From NCBI GenBank assembly GCA_016214955.1, contig JACRMN010000007.1, positions 205,284 through 269,283 of the forward strand: 64,000 nucleotides of DNA, written 5' to 3'. Within the stretch, counting starts at the first letter, position 1. Every line of letters starts with the position of its first letter. The stretch comes from Deltaproteobacteria bacterium. GTDB lineage: Bacteria; Myxococcota; Myxococcia; Myxococcales; Anaeromyxobacteraceae. The notes under the pieces were generated by a model, which made no database searches, was not told the DNA's origin, and was given only the letters and a program-made list of their open reading frames with translations. This document shows, piece after piece, positions 33,761 to 42,468 of this stretch. Made by a program: the position numbers and the translations under genes.

Positions 33761-35725
33761 ATGACGACGACCCAAGAGGCGCCGGCACCGGCCGAGGCGG
33801 AGGTGCCGGCGCTCCCGCAGGCGGTGATCGACACCCCGGTGCAGCCGCGCACCCGCTCGCGGCTCCTCTCCGTGCTGTTGGCGGCCTTCGTGCTCTGGTC
33901 GCTGTACGGGGCGGTGGTCCCGGTCGAGACCTACCTGTTCCGCATGGTGCACATGGCCTTCATCTTCGGCCTGGCGCTGGCGGTCTTCCCGGTGAAGAAC
34001 GACGCGCCCCGCTGGACCCGCTGGATCGACGGCGCGCTGGCGCTCCTCGGCGTGGCCACCATCGCCTGGGCGCTGTGGGACCTCGACGCCTTCATCCGCC
34101 GCTCCACCCTCCCCGACCCGCCCGACTTCTGGCTGGGCGTCGTGGCCATCGTGCTGCTGGTGGAGATCTCGCGGCGGGTGGTGGGGCTGACCTTCACCCT
34201 GGTGCTGGTCGGCTTCGTTGCCTACGTGGTCTTCGGCAACCTGGTCCCGGGCCCGCTCTGGCACAAGGGCTACGACCTCGACCGCCTCGTCGGCCACACC
34301 TACATGACGCTGGAGGGCATGTTCGGCGTGCCCCTCTCGGTGAGCGTCTCCTTCGTCACGCTCTTCGTGGTCTACGGCACGCTGATGGACGCCGCCGGCG
34401 CCGGCCACCTGTGGCTGGAGATGTCGCTGGCCATCATGGGGCGCGGCCCCTCCAGCGCCGGCCGCGGCGCCGTCATCACCACCGCGCTCCTGGGCGGGCC
34501 CCAGGGCAGCGGCGTGGCCACCACCATGTCGGTGACGCCGGTGATGTGGCCCATCCTCAAGCGGGCCGGCTACACGCCCGAGATGGCGGCCGGGCTCATC
34601 GCCGCCGGCGGCATCGGGGCGGTCCTCTCGCCGCCGCTCATGGGGGCGGGTGCCTTCCTGATCATGCAGTTCCTGGGGGTCTCGTTCTGGGACGTGGTGG
34701 TGATGGTCACCGTCCCCACGCTCCTCTACTACCTGGGCACCTTCCTGGTGGTGGAGCTGGAGGCCCGCAAGCACGGCTTCAGCCCGCCCACCTCGCCCCC
34801 GCGCCGCTTCCGCGACGTGATGCGCACCCGCGGCCACCACCTCATCTCGCTCCTGGTGCTGGTGGCGCTGCTGGCCATGGGCCGCTCGCCGGAGGACTCG
34901 GCCATCTGGGCCATCCTGGCCACCATCCTCACCAGCTTCCTCTCCAGGGACCGGAGCGAGTGGCTGGTGCCGCGGCGGCTCTGGAACGCCACCGTGGAGG
35001 GGGCCGCGGCCATGCTGCCGGTGGCCGCCCTGCTGGCCGCCGCCGGGGTCATCGTCGGCACCTTCTCCCTCACCGGCCTGGGGCTCAAGATCTCCGGCCT
35101 CATCATGTCGCTCTCCGGCGGCACGCTCCTCGGGGCCCTCTTCTTCTCGATGGTGGCCTCCTTCGTCATCGGCCTCTCCCTGCCCATCACCGCCACCTAC
35201 ATCATGACGGTGGTGATGGTGGCCCCGGCGCTGGTGAAGGTGGGGCTGCCGAGCCACGTGGCCCACCTGCTGGCCTTCTACTTCGCGGTGCTCTCGGAGG
35301 TCTCCCCGCCGGTGGGGCTCTCGCCCTCGGCGGCGGCGGCGGTCACGGGCGGCCGGCCCTTCGGCGCCATGATGCAGGCCTGGAAGTACTCCGTCCCCGC
35401 CTTCCTGGTGCCCTTCCTGTTCTCCGCCAGCCCGGAGGGGGCCAACCTGCTCATCGTCGGCGCCACCGCCAGCGGGTTCGTCCTGGCCTGCATCAACAGC
35501 GCCGTGGCCCTCTTCTTCCTGTCGGCCGGCGTGGTGGGCTGGCTCGGGGCGCCGCTCCGCGTCGTCGAGCGCGCCCTGCTGGTGGTGGTGGCCTGCGTGA
35601 TGGTGGCCGACCCCTTCGAGCTCACCGTGCTCGGGCTGCTCCCCATGCTCGCCGGCGCCGCGGTGGTGGCCCGCGCCGTCGTCCAGGCCCGCAAGCTCCC
35701 GTCCCCCCAGCCCCGCAGCACCTAG
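33761..35725 (+). CDS. TRAP transporter fused permease (4TM + 12TM)
   Basis: A 654-residue integral membrane protein combining the small (DctQ-like) and large (DctM-like) TRAP permease parts, as is usual for TAXI-type systems. The N-terminal 35 residues are Ala/Pro/Glu-rich and cytoplasmic; about 15-16 hydrophobic segments follow. Family motifs are GGPQGSGVATTMSVTPVM, GGIGAVLSPPLMGAGAF and LSEVSPPVGLSPSAAAAVTGG. It is a Na+-driven importer of a carboxylate delivered by the TAXI binding protein encoded 24 nt downstream. ATG at 33761, with GGGGAG and GAGGG just upstream. Confidence 0.93.
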   Translation: MTTTQEAPAPAEAEVPALPQAVIDTPVQPRTRSRLLSVLLAAFVLWSLYGAVVPVETYLFRMVHMAFIFGLALAVFPVKNDAPRWTRWIDGALALLGVATIAWALWDLDAFIRRSTLPDPPDFWLGVVAIVLLVEISRRVVGLTFTLVLVGFVAYVVFGNLVPGPLWHKGYDLDRLVGHTYMTLEGMFGVPLSVSVSFVTLFVVYGTLMDAAGAGHLWLEMSLAIMGRGPSSAGRGAVITTALLGGPQGSGVATTMSVTPVMWPILKRAGYTPEMAAGLIAAGGIGAVLSPPLMGAGAFLIMQFLGVSFWDVVVMVTVPTLLYYLGTFLVVELEARKHGFSPPTSPPRRFRDVMRTRGHHLISLLVLVALLAMGRSPEDSAIWAILATILTSFLSRDRSEWLVPRRLWNATVEGAAAMLPVAALLAAAGVIVGTFSLTGLGLKISGLIMSLSGGTLLGALFFSMVASFVIGLSLPITATYIMTVVMVAPALVKVGLPSHVAHLLAFYFAVLSEVSPPVGLSPSAAAAVTGGRPFGAMMQAWKYSVPAFLVPFLFSASPEGANLLIVGATASGFVLACINSAVALFFLSAGVVGWLGAPLRVVERALLVVVACVMVADPFELTVLGLLPMLAGAAVVARAVVQARKLPSPQPRST

Positions 35726-35749
35726 CTCTTCCCCAGCCAAGGAGGCGTC

Positions 35750-36727
35750 ATGACGTCGAGGAATCTCAGGCTCGTCCCCGTGCTGCTCGCCGCGCTGCTC
35801 TTGCCGGCCGCGGCCGCGGCCCAGAAGACCGCGTTCAGCATCGTCACCGGCGGCACCGGCGGCGTCTGGTACCCGCTCGGCGGCGCCATCGGCTCGGTGG
35901 TCTCGCGCACCGTGCCCAACACCGACGCCAGCTCCGAGGCCACCACCGCGGCCATCGACAACCTCAAGCTGCTGGCGGCGGGCAAGGCCGGCCTGGCCTT
36001 CGCCTACGACTACCACGCCATCCAGGCCAGCGAGGGCCGGATCGCGGCGCTGGGCAAGAAGCAGCCGGTGCGCATCGTGATGAGCTTCTACGAGCAGCCG
36101 CTCCACGTGGTCACCAAGGAGGGCACCGGCATCAAGAGCGTCCGCGACCTGAAGGGCAGGCGCGTCTCGGTGGGCGCCCCCAACAGCGGCACCGAGGAGC
36201 AGGCCGACTACGTGCTCAAGGCGCTGGGCATCGACTGGAACAAGGACCTGAAGCGCGAGAAGCTCGGTGCCTCCGAGTCGGTGGCGGCCCTCAAGGACGG
36301 CAAGCTCGACGCCTTCTTCTGGAGCGGCGGCCTGCCCACCTCGGCGATCCTCGACCTGGCCTCCACCCCGGGCCTGAAGATGGTGCTGGTGCCCATCGCC
36401 GGCGAGGCGGCCGAGGCCGTCCAGAAGGCCAACCCCTCCGTCTTCCACCGCACCAAGTTCCCCAAGGGCTGCTACAGCGGCGTGGACGCCGACGTGGAGG
36501 GGATCGCCATCACCGCGGTGCTCACCGCCATGGAGAGCTTCCCGGCCGACAAGGTGGAGCAGATCGTGGCCGCCATCTTCGCCAACACCACCGAGATCTC
36601 GGCGGTGTGGAAGGACGCCGCCAAGCTCACGCCCGAGAAGTCGATCCAGCAGATCGCCCCGGAGGCGCTGGCGGTGCTGCACCCCGGCGCGCGGAAGTTC
36701 TTCACCGCCAAGGGCGCGCTGAAGTAG
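35750..36727 (+). CDS. TAXI family TRAP transporter substrate-binding protein
   Basis: A 325-residue exported protein with a signal peptide (residues about 1-25, ending AAAAQ). The TAXI signature is FSIVTGGTGGVWYPLGGAI, followed by SSEATTAAIDNLKLLAAGKAGLAF and GTEEQADYVLKALGIDW. It captures an organic acid in the periplasm for the fused permease. AAGGAGG lies 7 nt before the ATG. Ligands of TAXI proteins include glutamate and dicarboxylates; the adjoining genes favour glycolate, lactate or a related acid here, which is inference. Confidence 0.93.
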   Translation: MTSRNLRLVPVLLAALLLPAAAAAQKTAFSIVTGGTGGVWYPLGGAIGSVVSRTVPNTDASSEATTAAIDNLKLLAAGKAGLAFAYDYHAIQASEGRIAALGKKQPVRIVMSFYEQPLHVVTKEGTGIKSVRDLKGRRVSVGAPNSGTEEQADYVLKALGIDWNKDLKREKLGASESVAALKDGKLDAFFWSGGLPTSAILDLASTPGLKMVLVPIAGEAAEAVQKANPSVFHRTKFPKGCYSGVDADVEGIAITAVLTAMESFPADKVEQIVAAIFANTTEISAVWKDAAKLTPEKSIQQIAPEALAVLHPGARKFFTAKGALK

Positions 36728-36733
36728 GGCTCC

Positions 36734-37255
36734 TTGCCCGCCGTCCTGGCCGCGCTGCTGCTCCTGGCAGGCTCCGGGCCGCCCTCCGCGGCGGTCCCGG
36801 GGCCGCCCTCGCTCACGCGGGTCGTGCTCGCCGACGGCGCCGCCGGCCGCACCCTCGCCGACCACCTGCTCTGCGAGGGGGAGCAGGCGGTGCTGCGCTG
36901 GCGCAACTCGCTCTTCGGCGTGGACGTCACCGAGACCTTCGAGGCTCGCGCCGGGGGGCTGCTCCTCACCGGCGTGACCTTCGCTTTGCCGGGCGGCGGC
37001 GAGCCGCCGCGGGTGCGGGCCGAGGACGTGGAAGACCTGTACCACACCGGCGGCCCTTTCCGGGCCGAGGGTCTGGCCCGTCCGGTCGCGCGGGTCACCT
37101 TCCGCGTCGGCGAGATCGGCCGGCCGCGCTTCACCCTGGGCGGCAGGACGGTGGCCTTCGCCGACGAGGTGGGCTTCGGCGGCACCGTGCGGCTCGTGGC
37201 CTCGGCCGCGGCGGCTACAGCCGCGTCGCCAGCCTGCCCCGCGCGTCGAAGCTGA
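36734..37255 (+). CDS. DUF1850 family protein
   Basis: A 173-residue secreted or membrane-attached protein with a hydrophobic N-terminus (LPAVLAALLLLAGSG if read from the TTG start). DUF1850 proteins are small beta-rich partners that almost always accompany TAXI-TRAP genes; LRWRNSLFGVDVTETFEARAGGLLL and EDLYHTGGPF are typical. It starts at a TTG 6 nt after the TAXI gene. Its 3' end overlaps the convergent LarA-like gene by 41 nt, an unusually deep tail-to-tail overlap, and the last 20 residues are Ala-rich and may be dispensable. Confidence 0.75.
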   Translation: MPAVLAALLLLAGSGPPSAAVPGPPSLTRVVLADGAAGRTLADHLLCEGEQAVLRWRNSLFGVDVTETFEARAGGLLLTGVTFALPGGGEPPRVRAEDVEDLYHTGGPFRAEGLARPVARVTFRVGEIGRPRFTLGGRTVAFADEVGFGGTVRLVASAAAATAASPACPARRS

Positions 37256-38495
37256 GCGGGTGCGGGCCGCCCAGGACCTCGGCGCGTCCTGCGGCCCGAA
37301 GCTCCGCCAGGAGCGCCGCCGACACCAGGCAGCGCTCCAGGTGCAGGGTGTCGGGGATGACCACCACCCGCAGCGCCGCGGGCGCGACGCCGGCCAGGCT
37401 CCGCACCGCCGCCTCCAGCACCTCTCGCTCGGTGTCGAACCACATGGGGATGGCGGCCCGGACCACGAAGGTGCTGGTGAGGCAGTTGAGGTAGGTCTTC
37501 TGCCTGTCGATCCGGTCGACGAGCGCCCGGGTGACGAAGTCGGCCAGCCCCACCCCGGTGGCGTTGCCGTGGGAGGCCTCGGAGAGATCGAGGACGGCGA
37601 TGCGGCGCACCGCGGGCCGCTCCGGCTCGGGCACGCCCTGGATGCGGGCGCGCCCGACGATGTTGGTGTCGAGGCCAGTGCCGCTGAAGTTCTTGCCCAT
37701 CTCCTGGACCACCAGGAGGTCGACGGCGTCGGAGGGCAGCGCCGGCATGAGCTCCTTGGCGCGCAGCAGCGCCGCGGCCTCGGCCGCCACGAAGCCCTGG
37801 CGGGGCACGGCCCGGATCTCGGCCGTCTCCTCGTAGGCGTTCTCGAGGATGGCGAGGCCGCCCGGCACCGGCAGCCGCGCGAGGAGCAGTTCCCCCAGCT
37901 CGACCAGCAGCCGCGGCAGCTCGGCCTGGCCCAGCCGGTGGAACTGCTCGGCGCCCGCCGGCCCGCCCAGCCCCACCACCAGCATCTTCGTGAGCCCGCT
38001 CTCCACTCGCCCCTTGAAGGAGGTGTGGCTCTTCACCCGGTTGACGGGGAGGATGGCGTCCACCTCCCGCGCCGAGCGGGCCACGTAGGCCTGGATGCCG
38101 CCGGCGATCTCGCCCACCACCTCGGAGGCGGCGCAGGGGATCACCGGGGCCCCCACCGCCGCCTCGTCGATGCCCAGGCTGTCGAGCAGCTCGCGCTGGC
38201 CCGCCTCGGTGCCGCCGCCGTGGCTCCCCATGGCGGCCAGGAGCCGGGGCTCGAGTCCCCGCTCGCGCAGCCAGGCCACCGCCGCGCGGAGGATGGGCAC
38301 CACGGCGGCGATGCCCCGGCTGCCCGCGGTGAGGCCCACGCGCTGGCCGCGGCGCAGGCTGCGCTCCAGCCCCAGGGCCTCGAGCGCGGCCCGGGTGGCG
38401 GCGGCAGGGTCGGCCACCCGTGGCCGCGGGAAGGTCTGGCGCACCGCGTACAGCGGCGGCAGGGCGGGAGCGGGAGGCGGCGCGCCGGGGCTCAC
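37215..38495 (-). CDS. LarA-like (lactate racemase domain, DUF2088) protein
   Basis: A 426-residue protein, normal length for the LarA family. The N-terminal domain has RGQRVGLTAGSRGIA, LLAAMGSHGGGTEAGQRELL and NRVKSHTSFKGRVESGLTKM, which includes the conserved His/Lys cluster used for the Ni-pincer cofactor in lactate racemase. The C-terminal part carries NFSGTGLDTNIVGR and DLSEASHGNATGVGLADFV. LarA homologues racemise or epimerise 2-hydroxyacids, consistent with the adjoining oxidase and transporter. The GTG at 38495 is the best start: a candidate operator lies 17 nt upstream. No larB, larC or larE is in the window. Confidence 0.8.
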   Translation of the reverse strand: MSPGAPPPAPALPPLYAVRQTFPRPRVADPAAATRAALEALGLERSLRRGQRVGLTAGSRGIAAVVPILRAAVAWLRERGLEPRLLAAMGSHGGGTEAGQRELLDSLGIDEAAVGAPVIPCAASEVVGEIAGGIQAYVARSAREVDAILPVNRVKSHTSFKGRVESGLTKMLVVGLGGPAGAEQFHRLGQAELPRLLVELGELLLARLPVPGGLAILENAYEETAEIRAVPRQGFVAAEAAALLRAKELMPALPSDAVDLLVVQEMGKNFSGTGLDTNIVGRARIQGVPEPERPAVRRIAVLDLSEASHGNATGVGLADFVTRALVDRIDRQKTYLNCLTSTFVVRAAIPMWFDTEREVLEAAVRSLAGVAPAALRVVVIPDTLHLERCLVSAALLAELRAAGRAEVLGGPHPLSFDARGRLATRL

Positions 38496-38511
38496 GGGGC
38501 CACGTTGGCAG

Positions 38512-38524
38512 GCTGTACGACAGC
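38512..38524. promoter_or_regulatory. Candidate FadR-type operator, site 3
   Basis: GCTGTACGACAGC is a perfect GCTGT-N3-ACAGC palindrome, preceded by TTGGCAG. Reverse-complemented site 1 shares TGGCAGGCTGTAYGACAGC with it. It sits in the divergent promoter between the LarA-like gene (-) and the aldolase-like gene (+), 17 nt from the first and 107 nt from the second. Confidence 0.6.
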
Positions 38525-38631
38525 CCGCAAGCGGCATGGCGGCGCGGCCCGGCACCCCCAGCCGGCCCGGGAGCGCTCCCGCCTTGCGGCCCGGGTCAGG
38601 CGCTGCCACGCTCCTCGCCGAGGAGCCCCCC

Positions 38632-39780
38632 ATGCCCCGCCCCGGCGATCCCCTCTCGGCCATCGACACGCCCGCCCTGGTCCTCGACCTCGACGCCATG
38701 GAGCGCAACCTGGCCCGCATGGCCGCCTTCGCCCGCAGCGCCGGGCTGCGGCTCCGGCCCCACGCCAAGATGCACAAGAGCGCCGAGCTGGCGCGCCTGC
38801 AGGTGGCGGCAGGTGCCGTGGGGGTCTGCGTCCAGAAGACCGCCGAGGCCGAGGCGCTGGCGGCCGGCGGGGTGCTCGACCTCTACGTCAGCAACGAGGT
38901 GGTGGCGCCCGGGAAGCTGGCGCGCCTGGCGGCGCTGGCCCGCGACCTCGGCTCCCGGGGCGGCCGGCTCGGCGTGGCGGTGGACTCGGCCGACGGGGTG
39001 GCGCGCCTCGACGCCGCGCTGCGCGAGGCGGCGGCGGTGGCCGACGTCTTCGTGGAGATCGACGTGGGCCAGGGGCGCTGCGGCGCGCCCCCGGCCGACC
39101 GCGAGCCGGGCGCGGCGCTGGCGCTGGCGCGGCAGGTGGCGGCCAGCCCGCGGATGCGGCTGGCCGGCCTGCAGGCCTACAACGGCAAGGCGCAGCACCT
39201 GCGCGCGGTGGAGGCGCGGCGCGCCGCCGTGGCGGCCAGCGCGGCCTCGGCCCGGGCCACCCGCGAGGCGCTGCTCGGCGCCGGGCTGCCCTGCCCGCTG
39301 GTCACCGGCGCCGGCACCGGGAGCTACTTCCTGGAGGCTGCGCTGGGCGTACACGGGGAGCTGCAGGCCGGGAGCTACCTCTTCATGGACCGGGACTACG
39401 GCGACAACGAGGGCGACCCGGCCCACCCCCACTTCGAGCACGCGCTCTTCGTGCTCGCCGAGGTGATGAGCGCCGGCTCCGCCCACGCGGTGGTGGACGC
39501 CGGCCACAAGAGCCACGCCGTGGACTCGGGCCTGCCGCGGGTCCACGACCCCGCCGGCCGGCGCCGCCTGGCCTTCGAGAACGGCGGCGACGAGCACGGC
39601 ATCCTGCGCCCGGCCGACGGCGGCCCGCCGCCGCGCCTGGGCGACCGGGTCTGGCTCGTCCCCGGCCACTGCGACCCCACCGTGAACCTGCACGCGCGCT
39701 ACGTGGGGGTGCGCGGCGGGCTCCTGGCGGGCCGGGTGGAGCGGCTCATCGCCATCGACGCGCGGGGCGCGCTCACCTGA
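38632..39780 (+). CDS. D-threonine aldolase / 3-hydroxy-D-aspartate aldolase family PLP enzyme
   Basis: A 382-residue fold-type III PLP enzyme (alanine racemase-like N-domain). The PLP lysine lies in LRPHAKMHKSAELA, near residue 45. The phosphate-binding and dimer elements AGLQAYNGKAQH and TGAGTGSYFLE follow, and the C-terminal divalent-metal site is PGHCDPTVNLHARY. Members cleave D-threonine or beta-hydroxyaspartate to glycine plus an aldehyde or glyoxylate. GAGGAG precedes the ATG. Next to glycolate oxidase, a glyoxylate-linked role is plausible, but the other genes of the hydroxyaspartate cycle are absent here. Confidence 0.85.
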   Translation: MPRPGDPLSAIDTPALVLDLDAMERNLARMAAFARSAGLRLRPHAKMHKSAELARLQVAAGAVGVCVQKTAEAEALAAGGVLDLYVSNEVVAPGKLARLAALARDLGSRGGRLGVAVDSADGVARLDAALREAAAVADVFVEIDVGQGRCGAPPADREPGAALALARQVAASPRMRLAGLQAYNGKAQHLRAVEARRAAVAASAASARATREALLGAGLPCPLVTGAGTGSYFLEAALGVHGELQAGSYLFMDRDYGDNEGDPAHPHFEHALFVLAEVMSAGSAHAVVDAGHKSHAVDSGLPRVHDPAGRRRLAFENGGDEHGILRPADGGPPPRLGDRVWLVPGHCDPTVNLHARYVGVRGGLLAGRVERLIAIDARGALT

Positions 39781-39839
39781 CGCCGCGGCTCCGGCGCCGG
39801 GGAGCGCACCCGCCCTGCGCGCGCCGCGGGCTCACGCCG

Positions 39840-41156
39840 TCAGCCGGGCGCGCCAGCTCCTTCGGCCGGCCGCGTCGCCGCGGCGCCCGGACCCGCCGTC
39901 ACTCGCGGCGCCTCCTGCCCCTGCGCGGCCTCGGCCGGGCCCGACAGCACGAAGGCCGCCACCGCCGCCGGCACCGAGGTGGAGACCACCGGCTCCTGGA
40001 GCTCGACCACCGGGAGGAGCCGGGAGACCAGGATGAACACCGCCACGCCCAGTGCCGCCATGCCCACCGTCACCGCCAGCTCACCCGCCGAGGGCCAGTA
40101 GCTCCAGCCCTCGCCGGCGTCGTAGCAGGTGAGGAAGGCGTCGATGCGCCAGAGGGAGCAGCCGGCCACCACCGCCAGCGCGCCCGCGATCCGCGCCCGG
40201 TTCTGGCGCACCCGCCGCGAGAGGAAGAGGAAGGCGGGGATCAGGAACAGCGCCAGCTCCAGCACGAAGAAGGCCAGGTGGAAGTCGGGCACCAGCAGGA
40301 GCCCGAGCTTGCCGCTCCAGGCGATGTCGGCGAGCCGCACCACCGCGAAGAGCACCAGCAGCAGGCCGTTCACCCGGGACATGTCGGCGAGGAGCAGCCC
40401 GTCGAGCCGGGCCGACCAGGTGTGCTTCATGAGCGCCGTGAGCACCACCACCGCGCCCAGCCCCATGGAGAGGCACGACACCAGCGCCAGCAGCGGCAGG
40501 AGCGAGGTGTGCCAGAGCGGGTGGAGCTTGGGGCCGGCCACGATCATCAGGCCGCCCAGCGAGCTCTGGTGCATGGTGGGGAGCAGCATCGCCAGCGCGA
40601 TGATCCAGGGCATGGCCCGGGCCAGCCGGCGGCCCCAGCGCTGGCCCCAGGCGGCGCGGGCCCGCTCCGGGCTCCGGGCGGCGTCGTCGAGCACCGCCGG
40701 CAGCATCTCGATCCAGAGCACGCAGACGTAGGCGATGACGCAGACGGCCACCTCGAGCAGCACCGAGCTCAGGTTCCAGAGCGGCGGCGCGGCCAGCAGG
40801 TACATGTTCCAGGGGCGGCCCAGCGCCACCACGATGGAGGCGCCGCCCAGCGAGTAGGCGATGGCCGCCAGCAGCACCGCCGGCCGGACGAGCGGGTGGT
40901 AGTGGCCGCGGTTCAAGAGGTAGCAGAGCAGCCCCACCGAGTAGGCCCCGGCGCCGATGCCGGTGAACACCACCACGTTGACCGGCTCCCAGATGCCCCA
41001 GGCGTAGCCGTCGTTCATGTTGCTGACCGCGCCGATGCCGTCGATGAAGCGGAAGACGATGACCGCCTCGGCGACGGCGAAGAGGGCCAGCAACCACAGC
41101 ATGGGGCGGTCCAGCAGCGGACCGCCGATGGCCCGCGCCCGCGCCTGCGCCGTCAT
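39840..41156 (-). CDS. HybB/NrfD-type integral membrane quinone oxidoreductase subunit
   Basis: A 438-residue protein with about ten membrane helices. The NrfD/HybB pattern is seen in NDGYAWGIWEPVNVVVFTGIGAGAY, LGRPWNMYLL, MHQSSLGGLMIVAG and a late RRVRQNRARIAGALAV segment. The C-terminal 45 residues are Ala/Pro-rich and disordered. It exchanges electrons with menaquinone and pairs with the HybA-like ferredoxin encoded just upstream (4-nt ATGA overlap). A hydrogenase large or small subunit is missing from the neighbourhood, so the electron partner is unknown. Confidence 0.9.
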   Translation of the reverse strand: MTAQARARAIGGPLLDRPMLWLLALFAVAEAVIVFRFIDGIGAVSNMNDGYAWGIWEPVNVVVFTGIGAGAYSVGLLCYLLNRGHYHPLVRPAVLLAAIAYSLGGASIVVALGRPWNMYLLAAPPLWNLSSVLLEVAVCVIAYVCVLWIEMLPAVLDDAARSPERARAAWGQRWGRRLARAMPWIIALAMLLPTMHQSSLGGLMIVAGPKLHPLWHTSLLPLLALVSCLSMGLGAVVVLTALMKHTWSARLDGLLLADMSRVNGLLLVLFAVVRLADIAWSGKLGLLLVPDFHLAFFVLELALFLIPAFLFLSRRVRQNRARIAGALAVVAGCSLWRIDAFLTCYDAGEGWSYWPSAGELAVTVGMAALGVAVFILVSRLLPVVELQEPVVSTSVPAAVAAFVLSGPAEAAQGQEAPRVTAGPGAAATRPAEGAGAPG

Positions 41157-42094
41157 GGCTTCTCCTCCTCGTGCGAGGGCTCCCCCTCCTGCTCCTTGCG
41201 GTTGCGGCGGACCAGGTAGGCGGCCGCCGCGTAGAGCCCGATGGGCGCCAGGCCGTTCAGGTACGGCGCGTGGGAAACGGTCTCGGAGGCGTGAGCGTAC
41301 GAGCCCTCCGGGAGCTCCGGGAAGCCCAGGTCGGCGAACGAGACCCCGGCCGCGGCCAGGTAGAGGACCTGCGTGCCGCCGCCCTCCTTCTCTCCGAAGA
41401 TCCGCTCCTGGTAGCGCCCGGGCTCCGCGGCCTGGCGGCGCCGGGCCTCGACGAGCAGGTCGGCGCGCCAGCCGTACTGCAGCGCGCCGGCGGGGCACAC
41501 CTGGGCGCAGGCCGGGTTGGCCACCGCCCTCGGGCCCTCCTGCGCCGGGTCGGCCCGGTGCCGGCAGAGCTCGCACTTGGAGATGAGCGGGAAGGCCTCG
41601 CGCCACTCGAACCTGGGGATGGCGAAGGCGCAGGCGATCTGGCAGTAGCGGCAGCCCAGGCACAGGTCCTTGTCGTAGAGGACGATGCCGGTGCCCCTCC
41701 GCTCGCCGCCCATGTCCCGCTTGCCGCGCCCCTCCTTGTGCAGCGCCCCGAGCACGCAGACCGAGACGCAGGAGGGATCCACGCAGTGCATGCACTGCCG
41801 CTTCACGAGGGCCGTGACGGCCCCGTCGGCCGCCGGCCGGCCGAGCCGCCGCGTCTTCACCACGCTGCGGGTGGTGCTGGAGAGCTCCCGGGGATCGTCC
41901 CAGGGCTGCCCGTTCGACTCCTTGCAGGCGGCCGCGCAGCCGCCGCACCCCACGCAGCGGGTCGAGTCGTAGAGCATGCCCACCGCCCCGGCCTCGGGCT
42001 CCACCCTCTCGCGGGCACGCGCCCTCTCCGGCAGCACGGCGGCCGCGCCCGCGGCCACCGCGCCCTTGAGCAGGAGGCGTCTGGAGACCCGCAT
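41153..42094 (-). CDS. HybA-like four-cluster ferredoxin, Tat-exported
   Basis: A 313-residue protein with a twin-arginine-type signal (VSRRLLLKGAVAAGA, residues 3-17) and four [4Fe-4S] motifs: CVGCGGCAAACK, CMHCVDPSCVSVCV, CLGCRYCQIACA and CELCRHRAD...CAQVC. A C-terminal hydrophobic helix (APIGLYAAAAYLV) anchors it in the membrane, as in HybA. It relays electrons between a periplasmic enzyme and the HybB-type subunit. It is preceded 2 nt upstream by a small membrane protein gene, so the three form an operon. Confidence 0.9.
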   Translation of the reverse strand: MRVSRRLLLKGAVAAGAAAVLPERARARERVEPEAGAVGMLYDSTRCVGCGGCAAACKESNGQPWDDPRELSSTTRSVVKTRRLGRPAADGAVTALVKRQCMHCVDPSCVSVCVLGALHKEGRGKRDMGGERRGTGIVLYDKDLCLGCRYCQIACAFAIPRFEWREAFPLISKCELCRHRADPAQEGPRAVANPACAQVCPAGALQYGWRADLLVEARRRQAAEPGRYQERIFGEKEGGGTQVLYLAAAGVSFADLGFPELPEGSYAHASETVSHAPYLNGLAPIGLYAAAAYLVRRNRKEQEGEPSHEEEKP

Positions 42095-42096
42095 GG

Positions 42097-42468
42097 TCAG
42101 CGCCTCGCGACCGGCGGGAAGCGGCCGATGAGGGCGTGGGCCCCGCCCACCAGCGCCAGCCACAGCACCACCGCCACCGGCGAGCCCACCATGCGGAAGG
42201 TCTCCGCGGCGCTGGCGCCCAGGAAGGAGTCGGAGGCCGCCAGCACCGCCGGCGCGGCCAGCGGCAGCAGCAGGATGCCACCCACGCAGCCCTTGACCGC
42301 CAGCACCGCCCAGCGTGGCGCGGCCGCAGCCTGGGCCGCCGCCGCCGCCGCGCGCCTCGCCGCCGGCGCCCGGACCCTCGGCGCCCGGCGCACCGCGGGC
42401 CCCTTGAAGAGCACCGGCGGCAGCACCTCGATGGGACCTGGCTCGTTGCTGCGGATCGTGGGTTCCAT
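42097..42468 (-). CDS. Small membrane protein of the HybAB-like operon
   Basis: A 123-residue protein. The N-terminal 55 residues are Pro/Ala/Arg-rich and disordered. Two membrane helices follow (about 62-83, AVLAVKGCVGGILLLPLAAP, and 98-117, SPVAVVLWLALVGGAHAL). The ATG at 42468 has GAGGG 5 nt upstream; a GTG 21 nt earlier is a weaker alternative. It ends 2 nt before the HybA-like start, so it is the first gene of this operon. No family is recognised; a third membrane subunit or haem-less cytochrome replacement are guesses. Confidence 0.6.
   Translation of the reverse strand: MEPTIRSNEPGPIEVLPPVLFKGPAVRRAPRVRAPAARRAAAAAAQAAAAPRWAVLAVKGCVGGILLLPLAAPAVLAASDSFLGASAAETFRMVGSPVAVVLWLALVGGAHALIGRFPPVARR

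Noticed and set aside
37215..37255. Possible assembly or frameshift error, because convergent genes overlap by 41 nt
   Set aside because: Both frames remain open and family-like up to near their ends, so a real tail-to-tail overlap is more likely than an error.
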